NCBI RefSeq assembly: GCF_040869045.1
Contig: NC_090323.1
Location: forward strand, 170,150,083-170,214,082
Direction: 5' to 3'
Length of the DNA stretch: 64,000 nucleotides
Origin: Eurosta solidaginis
Lineage: Eukaryota > Arthropoda > Insecta > Diptera > Tephritidae
Shown: positions 43,706 to 54,924 of the stretch, one piece after another
How positions within the stretch are numbered: the stretch's first letter is position 1
Layout: every line of letters begins with the position of its first letter
The notes under the pieces: model-generated
The model's input: the letters and a program-made list of their open reading frames with translations, nothing else
Database searches by the model: none
What the model was told of the DNA's origin: nothing
Program-made: the position numbers and the translations under genes

Positions 43706-45415
43706 AACACGCTTTTATTAGCTTGGCCTGTATGTAGGGGAATCTTTGAACTTAATTTTCACCGGTTTCTAGAAGTCCGATTAATTTGAAACTTTGCATA
43801 CGTATCAAGGACCGATGACAATGCATTAATATAATGGTGTGTTGACATAAGGTCAACGGCCATAAGGTCAATTGGCGTTATTACCACTTTGAATGGCCAT
43901 AAGTTTGATTGAAACTTTGCACACGTATCAAGTGTCGATGACAATGCATTAATGTGATGCTGTGGTAACATAAGGTCAACGGCCATAAGGTCAATTGGCA
44001 TTATTACCACTTTGAATGGCCATAAGTTTGATTGAAACTTCGCACACGTATCAAGGCTCGATGACAATGCAATAATGTGATGGTGGGTTGACATAAGGTT
44101 AACGGACATAAGGTCAATTGAACTTATGACCACCCCAAATGGCCATAGATTTGAAACCTTGCACATAATGCGAAAAACGCATTCCTTTATTAATGATAGA
44201 AGTGGATGCATGGCACATCTACGAAAGAGCATACTGGAGCCCTTTTTATTAACACGCTTTTATTAGCTTGGCCTGTATGTAGCGGAATCTTTGAGCTTAA
44301 TTTTCACCGGTTTCTAGAAGTCCGATTAATTTGAAACTTTGCATACGTATCAAGGATCGATGACAATGCATTAATGTGTTGGTGTGGTGACATACGGTCA
44401 ACGGCCATAAGGTCAATTGGCCTTATTACCACTTTGAATGGCCATAAGTTTGAATGAAACTTTGCACGCATATCAAGCCTCGATGACAATGCATTAATAT
44501 GATGGTGTGTTGACATAAGGTCAACGGCCATAAGGTCAATTGGCCTTATTACCACTTTGAATGGCCATAAGTTTGATTGAAACTTTGCACACGTATCAAG
44601 GCTCGATGACAATGCAATGATGGGATGGTGGGGTGACATAAGGTTAACGGACATAAGGTCGATTGAACTTATGACCACCCCAAATGGCCATAAATTTGAA
44701 ACCTTACACATAATGCGAAAAACGCATTCCTTTATTAATGATTGAAGTGGATGCATGGCACATCTACGAAAGAGCATACTGGAGCCCTTTTTAACACGCT
44801 TTTATTAGCTTGGCCTGTATGAAGCGGAATCTTTGAGCTTAATTTTCACCGGTTTCTAGAAGTCTGATTAATTTGAAACTTTGCATACATATCAAGAACC
44901 GATGACAAATCATTAATGTGATGGTGTGGTGACATAAGGTCAATTGGCCTTATTACCACTTTGAATGGCCATGAGTTTGATTGAAACATATCACATGACA
45001 ATGCATTAACATGATGGTGTGTTGACATAAGGTCAACGGCCATAAGGTCAATTGGCGTTATCACCACTTTGAATGGCCATAAGTTTGATTGAAACTTTGC
45101 ACACGTATCAAGGGTCGATGACAATGCATTAATGAGATGGTGTGGTAACATAAGGTCAACGGCCATAAGGTCAATTGGCCTTATTACAATTTTGAATGGC
45201 CATAAGTTTGATTGAAACTTCGCACACGTATCAAGGCTCGATGACAATGCAATAATGTGATGGTGGGTTGACATAAGGTTAACGGACATAAGGTCAATTG
45301 AACTTATGACCACCCCAAAGGGCCATAGATTTGAAACCTTGCACATAATGCGAAAAACGCATTCCTTTATTAATGATAGAAGTGGATGCATGGCACATCT
45401 ACGAAAGAGCATACT
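43706..45415 (-). repeat. Macrosatellite blocks S1-S3 (123-bp monomer)
   Basis: Three blocks of about 540, 540 and 620 bp. Each begins (minus strand) with AGGGCTCCAGTATGCTCTTT and a unique leader, then 3-4 copies of a 123-bp monomer (GGCCATAAGGTCAATTGG at 43858 and 43981). Because 123 = 3 x 41, one minus-strand frame stays open through each block: 43759-44232, 44304-44777 and 44846-45412. The 41-residue peptide unit contains AKFQSNLWPFKVVI and PIDLMAVDLM. It is probably a by-product of monomer length. Confidence 0.8.
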
Positions 45416-45924
45416 AGAGCCCTTTTTTATACGCTTTTATTAGCTTAACCTGTATCTATCTATGTATCTATGTATCCATGTATGTATGTAACGGAATCTG
45501 GAGTGGAGCCGAGAGCCCCGGTAATGCAGAGCTCCAAACTCCATTGCAACTTTTGAAGTATTTTAAGATAGGTACTTTTAGCTAGTGCAGGCCACCAGAT
45601 CGTGGCACCATAAAGAAGAATCGGGTGCACAATGGCTGTGTAAATCCAGTAGGTCACCTTAGGGGAGAATCCCAAGGAGGTGCCAATTGCCCTCTTGCAG
45701 GTGAACAGCTCCGCTGCTGCCTTCTTGGATCGCTCAACTATATGGTCACTCCATAATAGCTTCCTATGTAGGATGACTCCCAAATACTTGGCTTGTTCGC
45801 TAAACGCTAAGAAAGTACCCCCAATTCTTTGTGGCGTAAGATTTGGTACTTTGTACCTCCTCGTGAAGAGAACAAGCTCGGTTTTATCCGGGTTGGCTTG
45901 CATGGCACATCTACGAAAGAGCAT
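45416..45924 (-). pseudogene. LINE RT C-terminal fragment L1 within the macrosatellite
   Basis: 154-codon open frame. After the shared block leader MLFRRCAM it becomes LINE RT: ANPDKTELVLFTRRYKVPNL, QAKYLGVILHRKLLW, CKRAIGTSLGFSPKV, YWIYTAIVHPILLYGATIWW. It ends at 45460 after LELCITGALGSTP. The 3' flank (45440-45490) is a (ATCT/ATGT)n tract and the same linker that follows the satellite blocks. It is almost identical to the fragment at 47293-47733. Confidence 0.8.
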
Positions 45925-47244
45925 ACTGGAGCCCTTTTTATTAACACGCTTTTATTAGCTTGGCCTGTAGGTAGCGGAATCTTTGAGCTTAATTTTCACC
46001 GGTTTCTAGAAGTCTGATTAATTTGAAACTTTGCATACGTATCAAGGACCGATGACAATGCATTAATGTGATGGTGTGGTGACATAAGGTCAACGGCCAT
46101 AAAGTAAATTGGCCTTATTACCACTTTGAATGGCCATAAGTTTGATTGAAACTTTGCACAATATCAAGGCTCGATGACAATGCATTAATATGATGGTGTG
46201 TTGACATAAGGTCAACGTCCATAAGGTCAATTGGCGTTATTACCACTTTGAATGGCCATAAGTTTGATTGAAACTTTGCACACGTATCAAGGGTCGATGA
46301 CAATGCATTAATGTGATGGTGTGGTAGCATAAGGTCAACGGCCATAAGGTCAATTGGCCTTATTACCACTTCGAATGGCCATAAGTTTGATTGAAACTTA
46401 GCACACGTATCAAGGCTCGATGACAATGCAACAATGTGATGGTGGGTTGACATAAGGTCAATTGAACTTATGACCACCCCAAATGGCCATAGATTTGAAA
46501 CCTTGCACATAATGCGAAAAACGCATTCCTTTATTAATGATAGAAGTGAATGCATGGCACATCTACGAAAGAGAATACTGGAGCCCCTTTTATTAACATG
46601 CTTTTATTAGCTTGGCCTGTATGTAGCGGAATTTTTGACCTTAATCTTCACCGGTTTCTAGAAGTCCGATTAATTTGAAACTTTGCATACGTATCAAGGA
46701 CCGATGACAATGCAATAGTGGGATGGTGTGGTAACATAAGGTCAACGGCCATAAGGTCAATTGGCCTTATTACCACTTTGAATGGCCATAAGTTTGATTG
46801 AAACTTTGCACGCATATCAAGGCTCGATGACAATGCATTAATATGATGGTTTGTTGACATAAGGTCAACGGCCATAAGGTCAATTGGCCTTATTACCACT
46901 TTGAATGGCCATAAGTTTGATTGAAACTTTGTACACGTATCAAGGGTCGATGACAATGCATTAATGTGATTGTGTGGTAACATAACGTCAACGGCCATAA
47001 GATCAATTGGCCTTATAGCTACTTTGAATGGCCACAAGTTTGATTGAAACTTTGCACACGTATCAAGGCTCGATGACAATGCAATAATGTGATGGTGGGG
47101 TGACATAAGGTTAACGGACATAAGGTCAATTGAACTTATGACCACCCCAAATGGCCATAGATTTGAAACCTTGCACATAATGCGAAAAACGCATTCCTTT
47201 ATTAATGATAGAAGTGGATGCATGGCACATCTACGAAAGAGCAT
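45925..47244 (-). repeat. Macrosatellite blocks S4-S5
   Basis: Two more blocks of the 123-bp monomer (S4 45940-46570, S5 46590-47244) with the same leader, linker and minus-strand open frames (46118-46555 and 46648-47244, the longest at 198 codons). S4 has a small internal deletion near 46157. Confidence 0.8.
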
Positions 47245-47249
47245 ACTGG

Positions 47250-48222
47250 AGCCCTTTTTTTATACGCTTTTATTAGCTTAACCTGTATCTATCTATGTAT
47301 CTATGTATCCATGTATGTATGTAACGGAATCTGGAGTGGAGCCGAGAGCCCCGGTAATGCAGAGCTCCAAACTCCGTTGCAACTTTTGAAGCATTTTAAG
47401 ATAGGTACTTTTAGCTAGTGCAGGCCACCAGATCTTGGCACCATAAAGAAGAATCGGGTGCACAATGGCTGTGTAAATCCAGTAGGTCACCTTAGGGGAG
47501 AATCCCAAGGAGGTGCCAATTGCCCTCTTGCAGGTGAACAGCTCCGCTGCCTTCTTCGATCGCTCAACTATATGGTCACTCCATAATAGCTTCCTATGCA
47601 GGATGACTCCCAAATACTTGACTTGATCGCTAAACGCTAAGAACGTACCACAAATTCTTGGCGGTGTAAGATTTGGTACTTTGTACCTCCTCGTGGAGAG
47701 AACAAGCTCGGTTTTATCCGGGTTGGCTTCCAAACCTGTGGCGGGTTGTACTCCTGGAGCGGCTCAAGGATGTCAGCTGGGTCCGTTGCCGTCACTGGAA
47801 CACAGGCTCTAGCCCTTGGTCGTGAGGGGATATCACGCGCCTCCACTACCTGGAGGCGCGCTCCCGGATATACCACCCCTATCAGCTTGACGGCGGCCCT
47901 ATAGAGGTTGACCGACCTGGCGTCGTCACAGGCAATTAGCTTGAAATTGCCCTGCAACCACCCTGCATCGGTGTAAGATGGCGGTGGACCAGGGTTGTCT
48001 TTTTAACCTTAACGACCACTGTATCGTGCGCGGCCTCGATCCACTTCCACTGTTCTTTCGAGATCCTGCCATCTTCGCTGCTCTCGTGTATAATGCCAAT
48101 GATCTGCCGACCCTTGGCAATTTCGGCAAAAGACCGCGTCCAGCCTCCCTGCGTCTTGGCCCTTTTCGGTGCCGTGGGGTTGGATTCATCCATGGACCGC
48201 TGTCGTTTTGAGGTTTCATCAC
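47250..48222 (-). pseudogene. LINE L2, ORF1 domain joined to RT C-terminus
   Basis: The 5' part (minus strand from about 48193) reads TRSFAEIAKGRQIIGIIHES and WIEAAHDTVVVKVKK, then in another frame GNFKLIACDDARSVNLYRAA, IPSRPRARACVPV and EPLQEYNPP, a DUF4780-like ORF1 domain. Directly after it the frame switches to GLEANPDKTELVLST, the RT C-terminus, ending at 47293. The endonuclease and the first two thirds of RT are deleted. RT residues match L1 at nearly all positions. Confidence 0.8.
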
Positions 48223-48284
48223 TCTCGACTAAACTTTTAAAATTACTTGAACTAAAAAATTAAAAATAAATAATAGTTTAAAAA

Positions 48285-48840
48285 AACTAAAAAAAACACG
48301 CTTTTATAGCAAACTGAACTAAATAAATAATAGTTTAAAAAAAACTAAAAAACACGCTTTTATAGCAAACCGAACTAAAAAATAGAAAATAATTTTCAAA
48401 TTAAAAAGAGTTTATATTACAGTAGTAGAAGGTCAAACAATCGTTTATAGTTAATCACCTCAAAATAAAATTATAATAAAATTTAAGTTATTAACAGAAT
48501 AATTTAATTCAGATTAAAAAGCGTGGGGTGCATTTGACTACATTTCATATCTTTCCTCTCAGATAGTTGCCAATAGAACGATTGTAACATTCAATATCAA
48601 GCACCCCACGCTTTTTACTGTGAATTAAATTATTCTGTTAATAACTTAAATTTTATTATAATTTTATTTTGAGGTGATTAACTATAAACGATTGTTTGAC
48701 CTTCTACTACTCTTATATAAACTCTTTTTAATTTGAAAATTATTTTCTATTTTTTAGTTCGGTTTGCTATAAAACCGTGTTTTTTTTTTTTTAAACTATT
48801 ATATATTTAGTTCAGTTTGCTATAAAAGCGGGTTTTTTTT
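48285..48840. repeat. 0.55-kb palindrome
   Basis: The left arm (about 48285-48531) and right arm (48601-48840) are inverted copies separated by 69 bases. They meet at GCGTGGGGTGC / GCACCCCACGC. Each arm also holds repeats of ACGCTTTTATAGC, which resembles the ACGCTTTTATTAGC linker of the macrosatellite next door. Non-coding. Confidence 0.85.
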
Positions 48841-49147
48841 AATCTTCTAGGCGCTTCCATTTCCAAAATCTTCTAGTCCATTAGCTCTCAATCTTCTCAG
48901 CTGTAACTACAATTGTACGATTTTATAGCTTCTCTTATTGTACACTTTCAGGAGTATCTCAGATATGCATGTGTTTGTGTATTGACTCTCCGCTGCTCGT
49001 ATACGTACATGGTACATATGTGTAGACGCAATTATTGTTTCGTTTATGTAGATACATAATGATTGAATTATTGATGTGAATTCACGTCACTGCTTAGCAT
49101 CGGCTTAGAGATAGCAGCGCCCCTTAGTTTTGCTAATATTCTTAACA
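48841..49147 (-). repeat. Partial LTR of the RT-less family
   Basis: Reverse complement of the first ~305 bases of the LTR at 2379 (AGGCGCTTCCATTTCC, TACGTACATGGTACATATGT, TAGCAGCGCCCCTTAG). It ends TTCTTAACA at 49147. It is truncated at about half length, close to intact in sequence. Confidence 0.85.
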
Positions 49148-49690
49148 ATATAAAAATGAATGCCATTTTTTGTTGTGATTTTATAACTCAAGAACGGGCT
49201 CACCTATCCAAACCAAATTTTTAGGCTTTGTTCTGACTATTCAGTAGATGGTTTATGTTTTGAAATTTTAAGAATCGGATACCAGGGTCTCGAGATATAG
49301 GCCAAAACGTGGACCCGGGTAGCCCTAGGATGTGTTTGTACAATATGGGTATCAAATGGAAGCTGTTGATGATTGCTATAGTATAGATTATTTTTCATGC
49401 CCCTCCGTGACTAGGGTCTCGAGATATAGACCAAAACGTGGACCCGGATAACCATAGGATGTGTTTGAACCACATGAGTATCCATTGTAAGTTGTTGATA
49501 AATGCTAATGAAAAGAGGGCTTTTCTTTTCGCTGGGTAACTAAGGACTCGAGATATAGACCAAAACGTGGAGCCGGATAACCCTAGGATGTGTTTGAACC
49601 ACATGAGTATCCATTCTAAGTTGTTGATAAATGCTAATGAAAAGAGGGCTTTTCTTTTCGCTGGGTAACTAAGGCCTCGAGATATAGACC
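49148..49690 (+). repeat. Helitron-like 5' segment with ~129-bp repeats
   Basis: Starts ATAAAAATGAATGCC, a Helitron-like 5' sequence. It then has four copies of the GTCTCGAGATATAG..CCAAAACGTGGACCCGG module, starting near 49288, 49417, 49556 and 49675. The monomer is homologous to the array at 24590. It may belong to the same Helitron as the Rep pseudogene that follows; the terminal TC is not visible. Confidence 0.6.
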
Positions 49691-50559
49691 AATTGGGAAC
49701 TCGCCTTCAGCTTAAGAGATTGCATTCTTATGTACTAAAACCAGTTAAAATGGTATATTCAATCACATAACAATATAATCTTTTTACCTGAAGGCGCTGA
49801 AAAGCGCTCAATGTATGGTAAAATTATTTTGAAAAACACACCAAAACCCCATTTGTTTGGTCAGATTCATCCCACTTAGCCAGCGGATTATACGTTTTCA
49901 TACTAACATATATACATCAATAATAGTTTAATCATTTACTAAACGATTTGTTACCTACTTAGCTACGCTCTTTCGCTCTCAAAATTTATGTACTTTCGTC
50001 TTAACTACCTTACTTAATATTCCCACCTACAAACTTACTTGCATTATATTTATATCAACATGTATGTATGTAGCAGGATTTGAAAAGACATCGAACAATA
50101 TTACGGTGCATCTTTTTTGCATAGAGAAATACATGAATATTTTGTATAGGTAGGTATATATAGCTTTGGCTCTTACCATTAAGAAAATTCAAATTAGGAG
50201 AATAAATGACATTGGAGTGTAAACATCGCTGGAGCGTTTTCTTTGGCCTCAACACCATTCTTTAGCAGAATAAACGAAGCAGCCCAATACATTCAGTAGT
50301 GTCCGAAATTACCGCGGTGCAAATTATTACATAAAATGCAAATAGCGTTTTTGTTTAATAATTATTGAAGTTTGTGTGAATTTGTGAAAAGAAGAAATAT
50401 AGCGCAAAGCGAATTTCCGAGCAAAAAACGGTAAGTTTTGAACTGTTGAAGTGAATTACACGAATGCATGTGTGTTTCCTTATTTGAAAAAACATATGGT
50501 GTACCACTATTATTGTAGACATTTTTTTAATTTAATTTATTCTTTTTTAATTGAAATAA
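49691..50559. other. No gene seen
   Basis: AT-rich. An inverted pair CGCCTTCAGCTTAAG (49702) / TACCTGAAGGCG (49787) is present. AAAACGGTAAGT near 50425 could be a donor splice site of the Helitron transcript, but no upstream coding exon is visible. Confidence 0.4.
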
Positions 50560-52362
50560 AAATGCCACGACCCACACGAGGAAAATATAGGTCGCCGAGC
50601 GCGTCATACAAATGCTGCGGTATTACAAAGGCGATCACAGACTGAATGATCAAAAGCTAATGCATCGCAGCGTGAACGTAATGCACGAAATAGATCTGTT
50701 GTACCTGAAATTATGCTGCTTTTAATTACAACAATCAGATTGATTACAGTATGTACGGATATATTGGAATAATGAATGCAATATGTCCACATTGTGACCC
50801 GAACCATTGTCTTCATTAATTTTTGGGACTTCTGAAAATTCGAAGCACTTTTTGAGTCATATTCAACAATACAATTCGGCATTTCAAATTACTTCTTTTG
50901 GTGCTACTAACATTATTAGAGATAATTTTATGCCGATCAGTTTCAATCCCGTGATATTATACTTCATCGCAGAAATGAGCAACTGCAACGTGTTTCGGAA
51001 CTTCATCGTAGTTACGACGCATTACAATACCCAATATTGCATTGGAAAGGTGACGATGGCATCATTTGTATAAATTTCTTAAGTCACATTTTGCACTTAT
51101 TTTCAGGTCTACATGTACAGAAAAAAGTTAGTGCCATGAATTTTTATTCGTATCGATTGATGGTTCGTCCACAAGAACAAAATTATATCTTGAGATGTGG
51201 TAAACTATATCATAAGTACATCTTTGATATGTAAGCCAAAATAGAAACAGAACGTCTTAATTTTATTCGTTTCACCCAAGCAAAATTAAGATCTAAACAA
51301 TATACTCATTTGCAAGATGCGATAGCGAATGATACTAATATTAATCACATCTTCGTACATATATTGGTAGCCCACGGAATATTAACGAATATGCAAAAGA
51401 CGCAATGTGTTATGTACGAAAATACGGTCGACCGGATCTGTTCATTACATTTACATGTAATCCGCATTGGGATGACATCAAAAACAATTTATTTGCAGGA
51501 CAGTCGACAACCGATCGTCATGACATTACTGCGCGTGTTTTGCGGATTATGGATTTAACTGTGAAATTATATGTTTTTGGGGAGGCGCGTTGCCATATGT
51601 ACTCCATCGAATGGCAGAAAAGGGGATTGCCGCACGCACATATACTAATTTGGCTGGTACATAAAATAACTCCGGATCAAATCGATAACCTTATATCAAC
51701 TGAAATTCCTGATCACACTGCTGATCCTGAGTTATTTAAAGTTGTCGTTAAAAACATGATACGTGGACCGTGCGGTGAACTAAATGTGAATTCACCATGT
51801 ATGATTGATGAAAAGTGTTCGAAATGATACCCAAGGCAATTTACTTTCGACACAATAACGGGCAATGATGGATATCCGTTGTATCGACGTAGATCACCTA
51901 ATGATAATGGCAAAACGGCAACCATTAGAATGCATAACCAGGAAGTTGAAGTTGATAATCGTTGGGTGGTTCCGTATTGTCCATTATTATCGAAAATATT
52001 CAATGCTCATATAAATGTGGAATATTGTAATTCTGTCAAATCCATCAAATATATTTGCAACTATGTAAATAAAGGGAGCGATATGGCAATTTTCGGTGTT
52101 GCTAGTGATAATATAAATGATAAAATTACTCAGTATCAAATGGGGCGCTATATTAATAGCAATGAAGCTGTCTGGAGGATTATGTCGTTTCCAATGCACG
52201 AAAGACATCTTGCGGTTGTTCACTTGGCTGTACATCTTGAGAATGGCCAACGTGTTTATTTTAATGTAGCAAATGTATTGGAAAGAGCAGCACAACCACC
52301 AGCAACTACGTTAACAGCTTTTTTTAAATTATGCGAAACTGATACATTTGCGATAATTTTGT
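50560..52362 (+). pseudogene. Helitron Rep N-terminal half, degraded
   Basis: Starts near MPRPTRGKYRSPSASYKC (50562). After several frame changes: MNFYSYRLMVRPQEQNYI (51138), KYGRPDLFITFTCNPHWDDI (about 51416), and the HUH nickase motif in KRGLPHAHILIW (about 51620-51655). The catalytic-tyrosine region YICNYVNKGSD is near 52050, then VWRIMSFPMHERHLAVVHL and ATTLTAFFKLCETD (52330). A stop at 51826 splits the open frame. The helicase half is absent: the sequence changes at about 52362 to a retroelement on the other strand. Confidence 0.85.
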
Positions 52363-54156
52363 CTACAAATTCCAGTTTTTACAAGAAAATCAAATTCAGT
52401 TTTAGCTACCTTAAATTTGATTGGGTTTAAACGTCTGGGCTTTGAGAAAGGAAGATTACCTTCTGTAACTAGTCTATGAACTGTGGTATGTTTAAATGGT
52501 TTGGAATAATTTGGCCCTATAAGAGAAGGAAATTCTTTCAACAATTTTGTGTATTGATTTTCTACTGAAAAAATTTTTGGAAGAGAGATGTTACAATAGT
52601 ACGAAATTGTGTTAACTGATAAATTTGTTAACGGATCTATTAAACATTTGTTTTTAATATCAATAAGAAGGCCTTATTTGCATAAAAAATCTGCACCTAT
52701 AATCGGTTTCGCTATATCAGCAATCAAAAACACAAAAGGAAATTCCCGCCTCAAACCTAAATTAACATTTACAATTTTTGTCCATGTGTAAAAATCGTTG
52801 AACCATTAGCTGCTGTTAAGATAATATCTGATGATTTTTTGTACACGAGAATTTCGAAGCTGGAAGCACTGAAATTTCGGCACCACTATCAATCAAAAAC
52901 TTTAACTTGTTTTCTTTGTAAAATATAAATAAGCGACGAGTTGATATTTCTGAAATTCCGTTATTTGTCGCTGCAACAACGGAACATTTTAGTTTGTTGC
53001 ATTACTATTTTTTACAAACGCACATTGTTCTTCACATGTTCTTGTTGTTGTTGTAGAAATAAGGTTGCTCCCCGAAGGCTTTGGGGAGTGTTATCGATGT
53101 AATGGTCCTTTGCCGGATACAGATTCGGTACGCTCCGGTACCACAGCACCATTAAGGTGCTAGCCCGACCATCTCGGGAACGATTTATGTGGCCACATTA
53201 AACCTTCAGGCCATCCCCTCCCTCCCCACCCCCAAGTTCCATGAGGAGCTTGGGGTTGCCAGAGCCTCGTCTGTTAGTGAAACAGGATTCTCCTGGATCT
53301 TCACATCTCCTAGCTTTATTCCCGAATTTGTAATGATATCTACATAACCAGTTGGGATTATCACGAGATTTCGAACGATATCTAACAGGACTTCTAAAAC
53401 TATTTCTACTTGTTGAACGTGATCTTGAATAATTCTGACTAATTTCTTTCTTAATTTCACTTAATTCCAAAGATAATTTTGAAAATTTTCACAAATTAAA
53501 AATGTTGTCTTAACAAATTAGTGATAATAGAATTTTCTCCTTTAGAATTTTGAGAACTATTTATCAAAGCAATTTCATTTTTACTGATAATTTCCCAAAT
53601 GTTATCAGCTAATTTAGTTAAATCATTTATGTCATTGAAATTCGAACTTGTTGAAATTACATTCAAGTTTTTGGGTAATTTTCGCATCCAAAGTTTCTTT
53701 AAAATTTCTTGGCTAAAACTAGAACCAGAAAGATCGGTAAAATTCCGAAGGTTTGCGGTCACCCATTTCAGAATCGGACAACACTTTATCTAACTTCGCA
53801 TTCTCACTTAAGGAATGTCTTTCAATCAAAATTTGTTTTAATGCAGAATATTTATTTATTTCTGGTTGGTTTTGAATAAAATCTAAAATGGTCAGTATGA
53901 CCTCCTGAGGTAATGCTGTAATAATATACTCGTATTTAGTTCTTTCTTGAGTAATTTTTTTGGTATTAAACTGCATCTCAGCATGTATTAACCATTCTTC
54001 AGGACCATTTGTCCAAAACTGAGGAAGTTTTACAGAAGTAGAAAAAATTTCGTTATTGTTTCGATTCGCATATGGATTTATTAGGCCATTTTGCGAGGAA
54101 ACATCTTCTAAATCAATAAGCGAATTGTTAACCCGATGTGTAGGTGTATGATACAT
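52363..54156 (-). pseudogene. CsRn1-like Ty3/Gypsy gag-protease, truncated
   Basis: Gag from 54156 (MYHTPTHRVNN, LPQFWTNGPEEWLIHAEMQF, YIITALPQEVILTILDF), continuing in another frame at 53496-53762 (FSQEILKKLWMRKLPKN) and ending in a Cys/His motif CRYHYKFGNKARRC. A retroposon (53038-53297) splits this motif. Beyond it: CAFVKNSNATN, then the protease LKFLIDSGAEISVLPA (about 52870-52925), and the linker before RT (KPRRLNPIKFKVAKTEFDFL). RT is cut at 52363, where Helitron sequence begins. The gag Cys motif and layout match the intact element at 59.1-63.4 kb, a related family. Confidence 0.75.
53038..53297 (-). repeat. 260-bp retroposon with (CAA)n tail
   Basis: Flanked by the 9-bp duplication TCTTCACAT (53029-53037 and 53298-53306). 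The minus-strand 3' end is CTACAACAACAACAAG. The interior includes CCCCGAAGGCTTTGGGGAG and CGACCATCTCGGGAACG. From memory this sequence is abundant in tephritid genomes; SINE or truncated LINE 3' end cannot be decided here. Confidence 0.75.
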
Positions 54157-54924
54157 AATAAATTAAATTAATTGAAATAAATTCTCAAAAGTAGACGTTA
54201 TTGGTGATAATTAAAAATAATATTTAAGATCTCTGGAAAAGAGCGTTTACAATTTAAAATTTTTACCAGATAAAAATAAAATAAATCTTTATTATTGACC
54301 AAAAGAAAAATTTATAGTAGCAAATTTTTATCTGAGTTACTGAATTACACAAAAGTGATATTAAACTAGAAAAAGAATGACAATAATACGTAAATGATAT
54401 TATAAAACAATATCAAATCAATTCGCATATCACTGAATGAAATATAATAGATTTATCAATATATAATTTTTGTAAATAAATAGTTACGTATTGTTCTTAT
54501 GTTGGCTTTTCTGTTGTTATTTTGATTGTTGTTATAAATATTGATGTAAATTTATTGTTCTATCAGTTTCATACATTTGTTTTTTCTGTTGTTGCCAATT
54601 GTAGATACGTTTGTTTCGATTACAAGCTCAAAATGCACAATATATACGTTTCAGTTTCCTTATTTATTTATCTCTATTTTTGTTACTTCTCACTAACTTT
54701 TAATAGTCTTGTATCACCAACTTTCGACTTTCGTTCTAAATTTTTATTTTCAATTTTGAATTTCAAGCAATCAATTTTTTTTTCTTTTAAAATAACGTTT
54801 CATTTGCCAAACTCTTAAATAACATCAAAACTTATATTTCTTTCATTTATTTTAATGTACGCATATGTTCCAATTTTTATTGTTTCTATTTCTGTCACAT
54901 TTTCAAATTTTGACTTCTATTTTT
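54157..54924. other. No gene seen
   Basis: Very AT-rich. This should hold the leader and LTR of the minus-strand gag above, but I find neither a primer site nor an LTR repeat. Confidence 0.45.

Noticed and set aside
43706..47244. CRISPR-like regular repeats
   Set aside because: The 123-bp units are contiguous tandem repeats with no unique spacers, in a eukaryotic transposon context.
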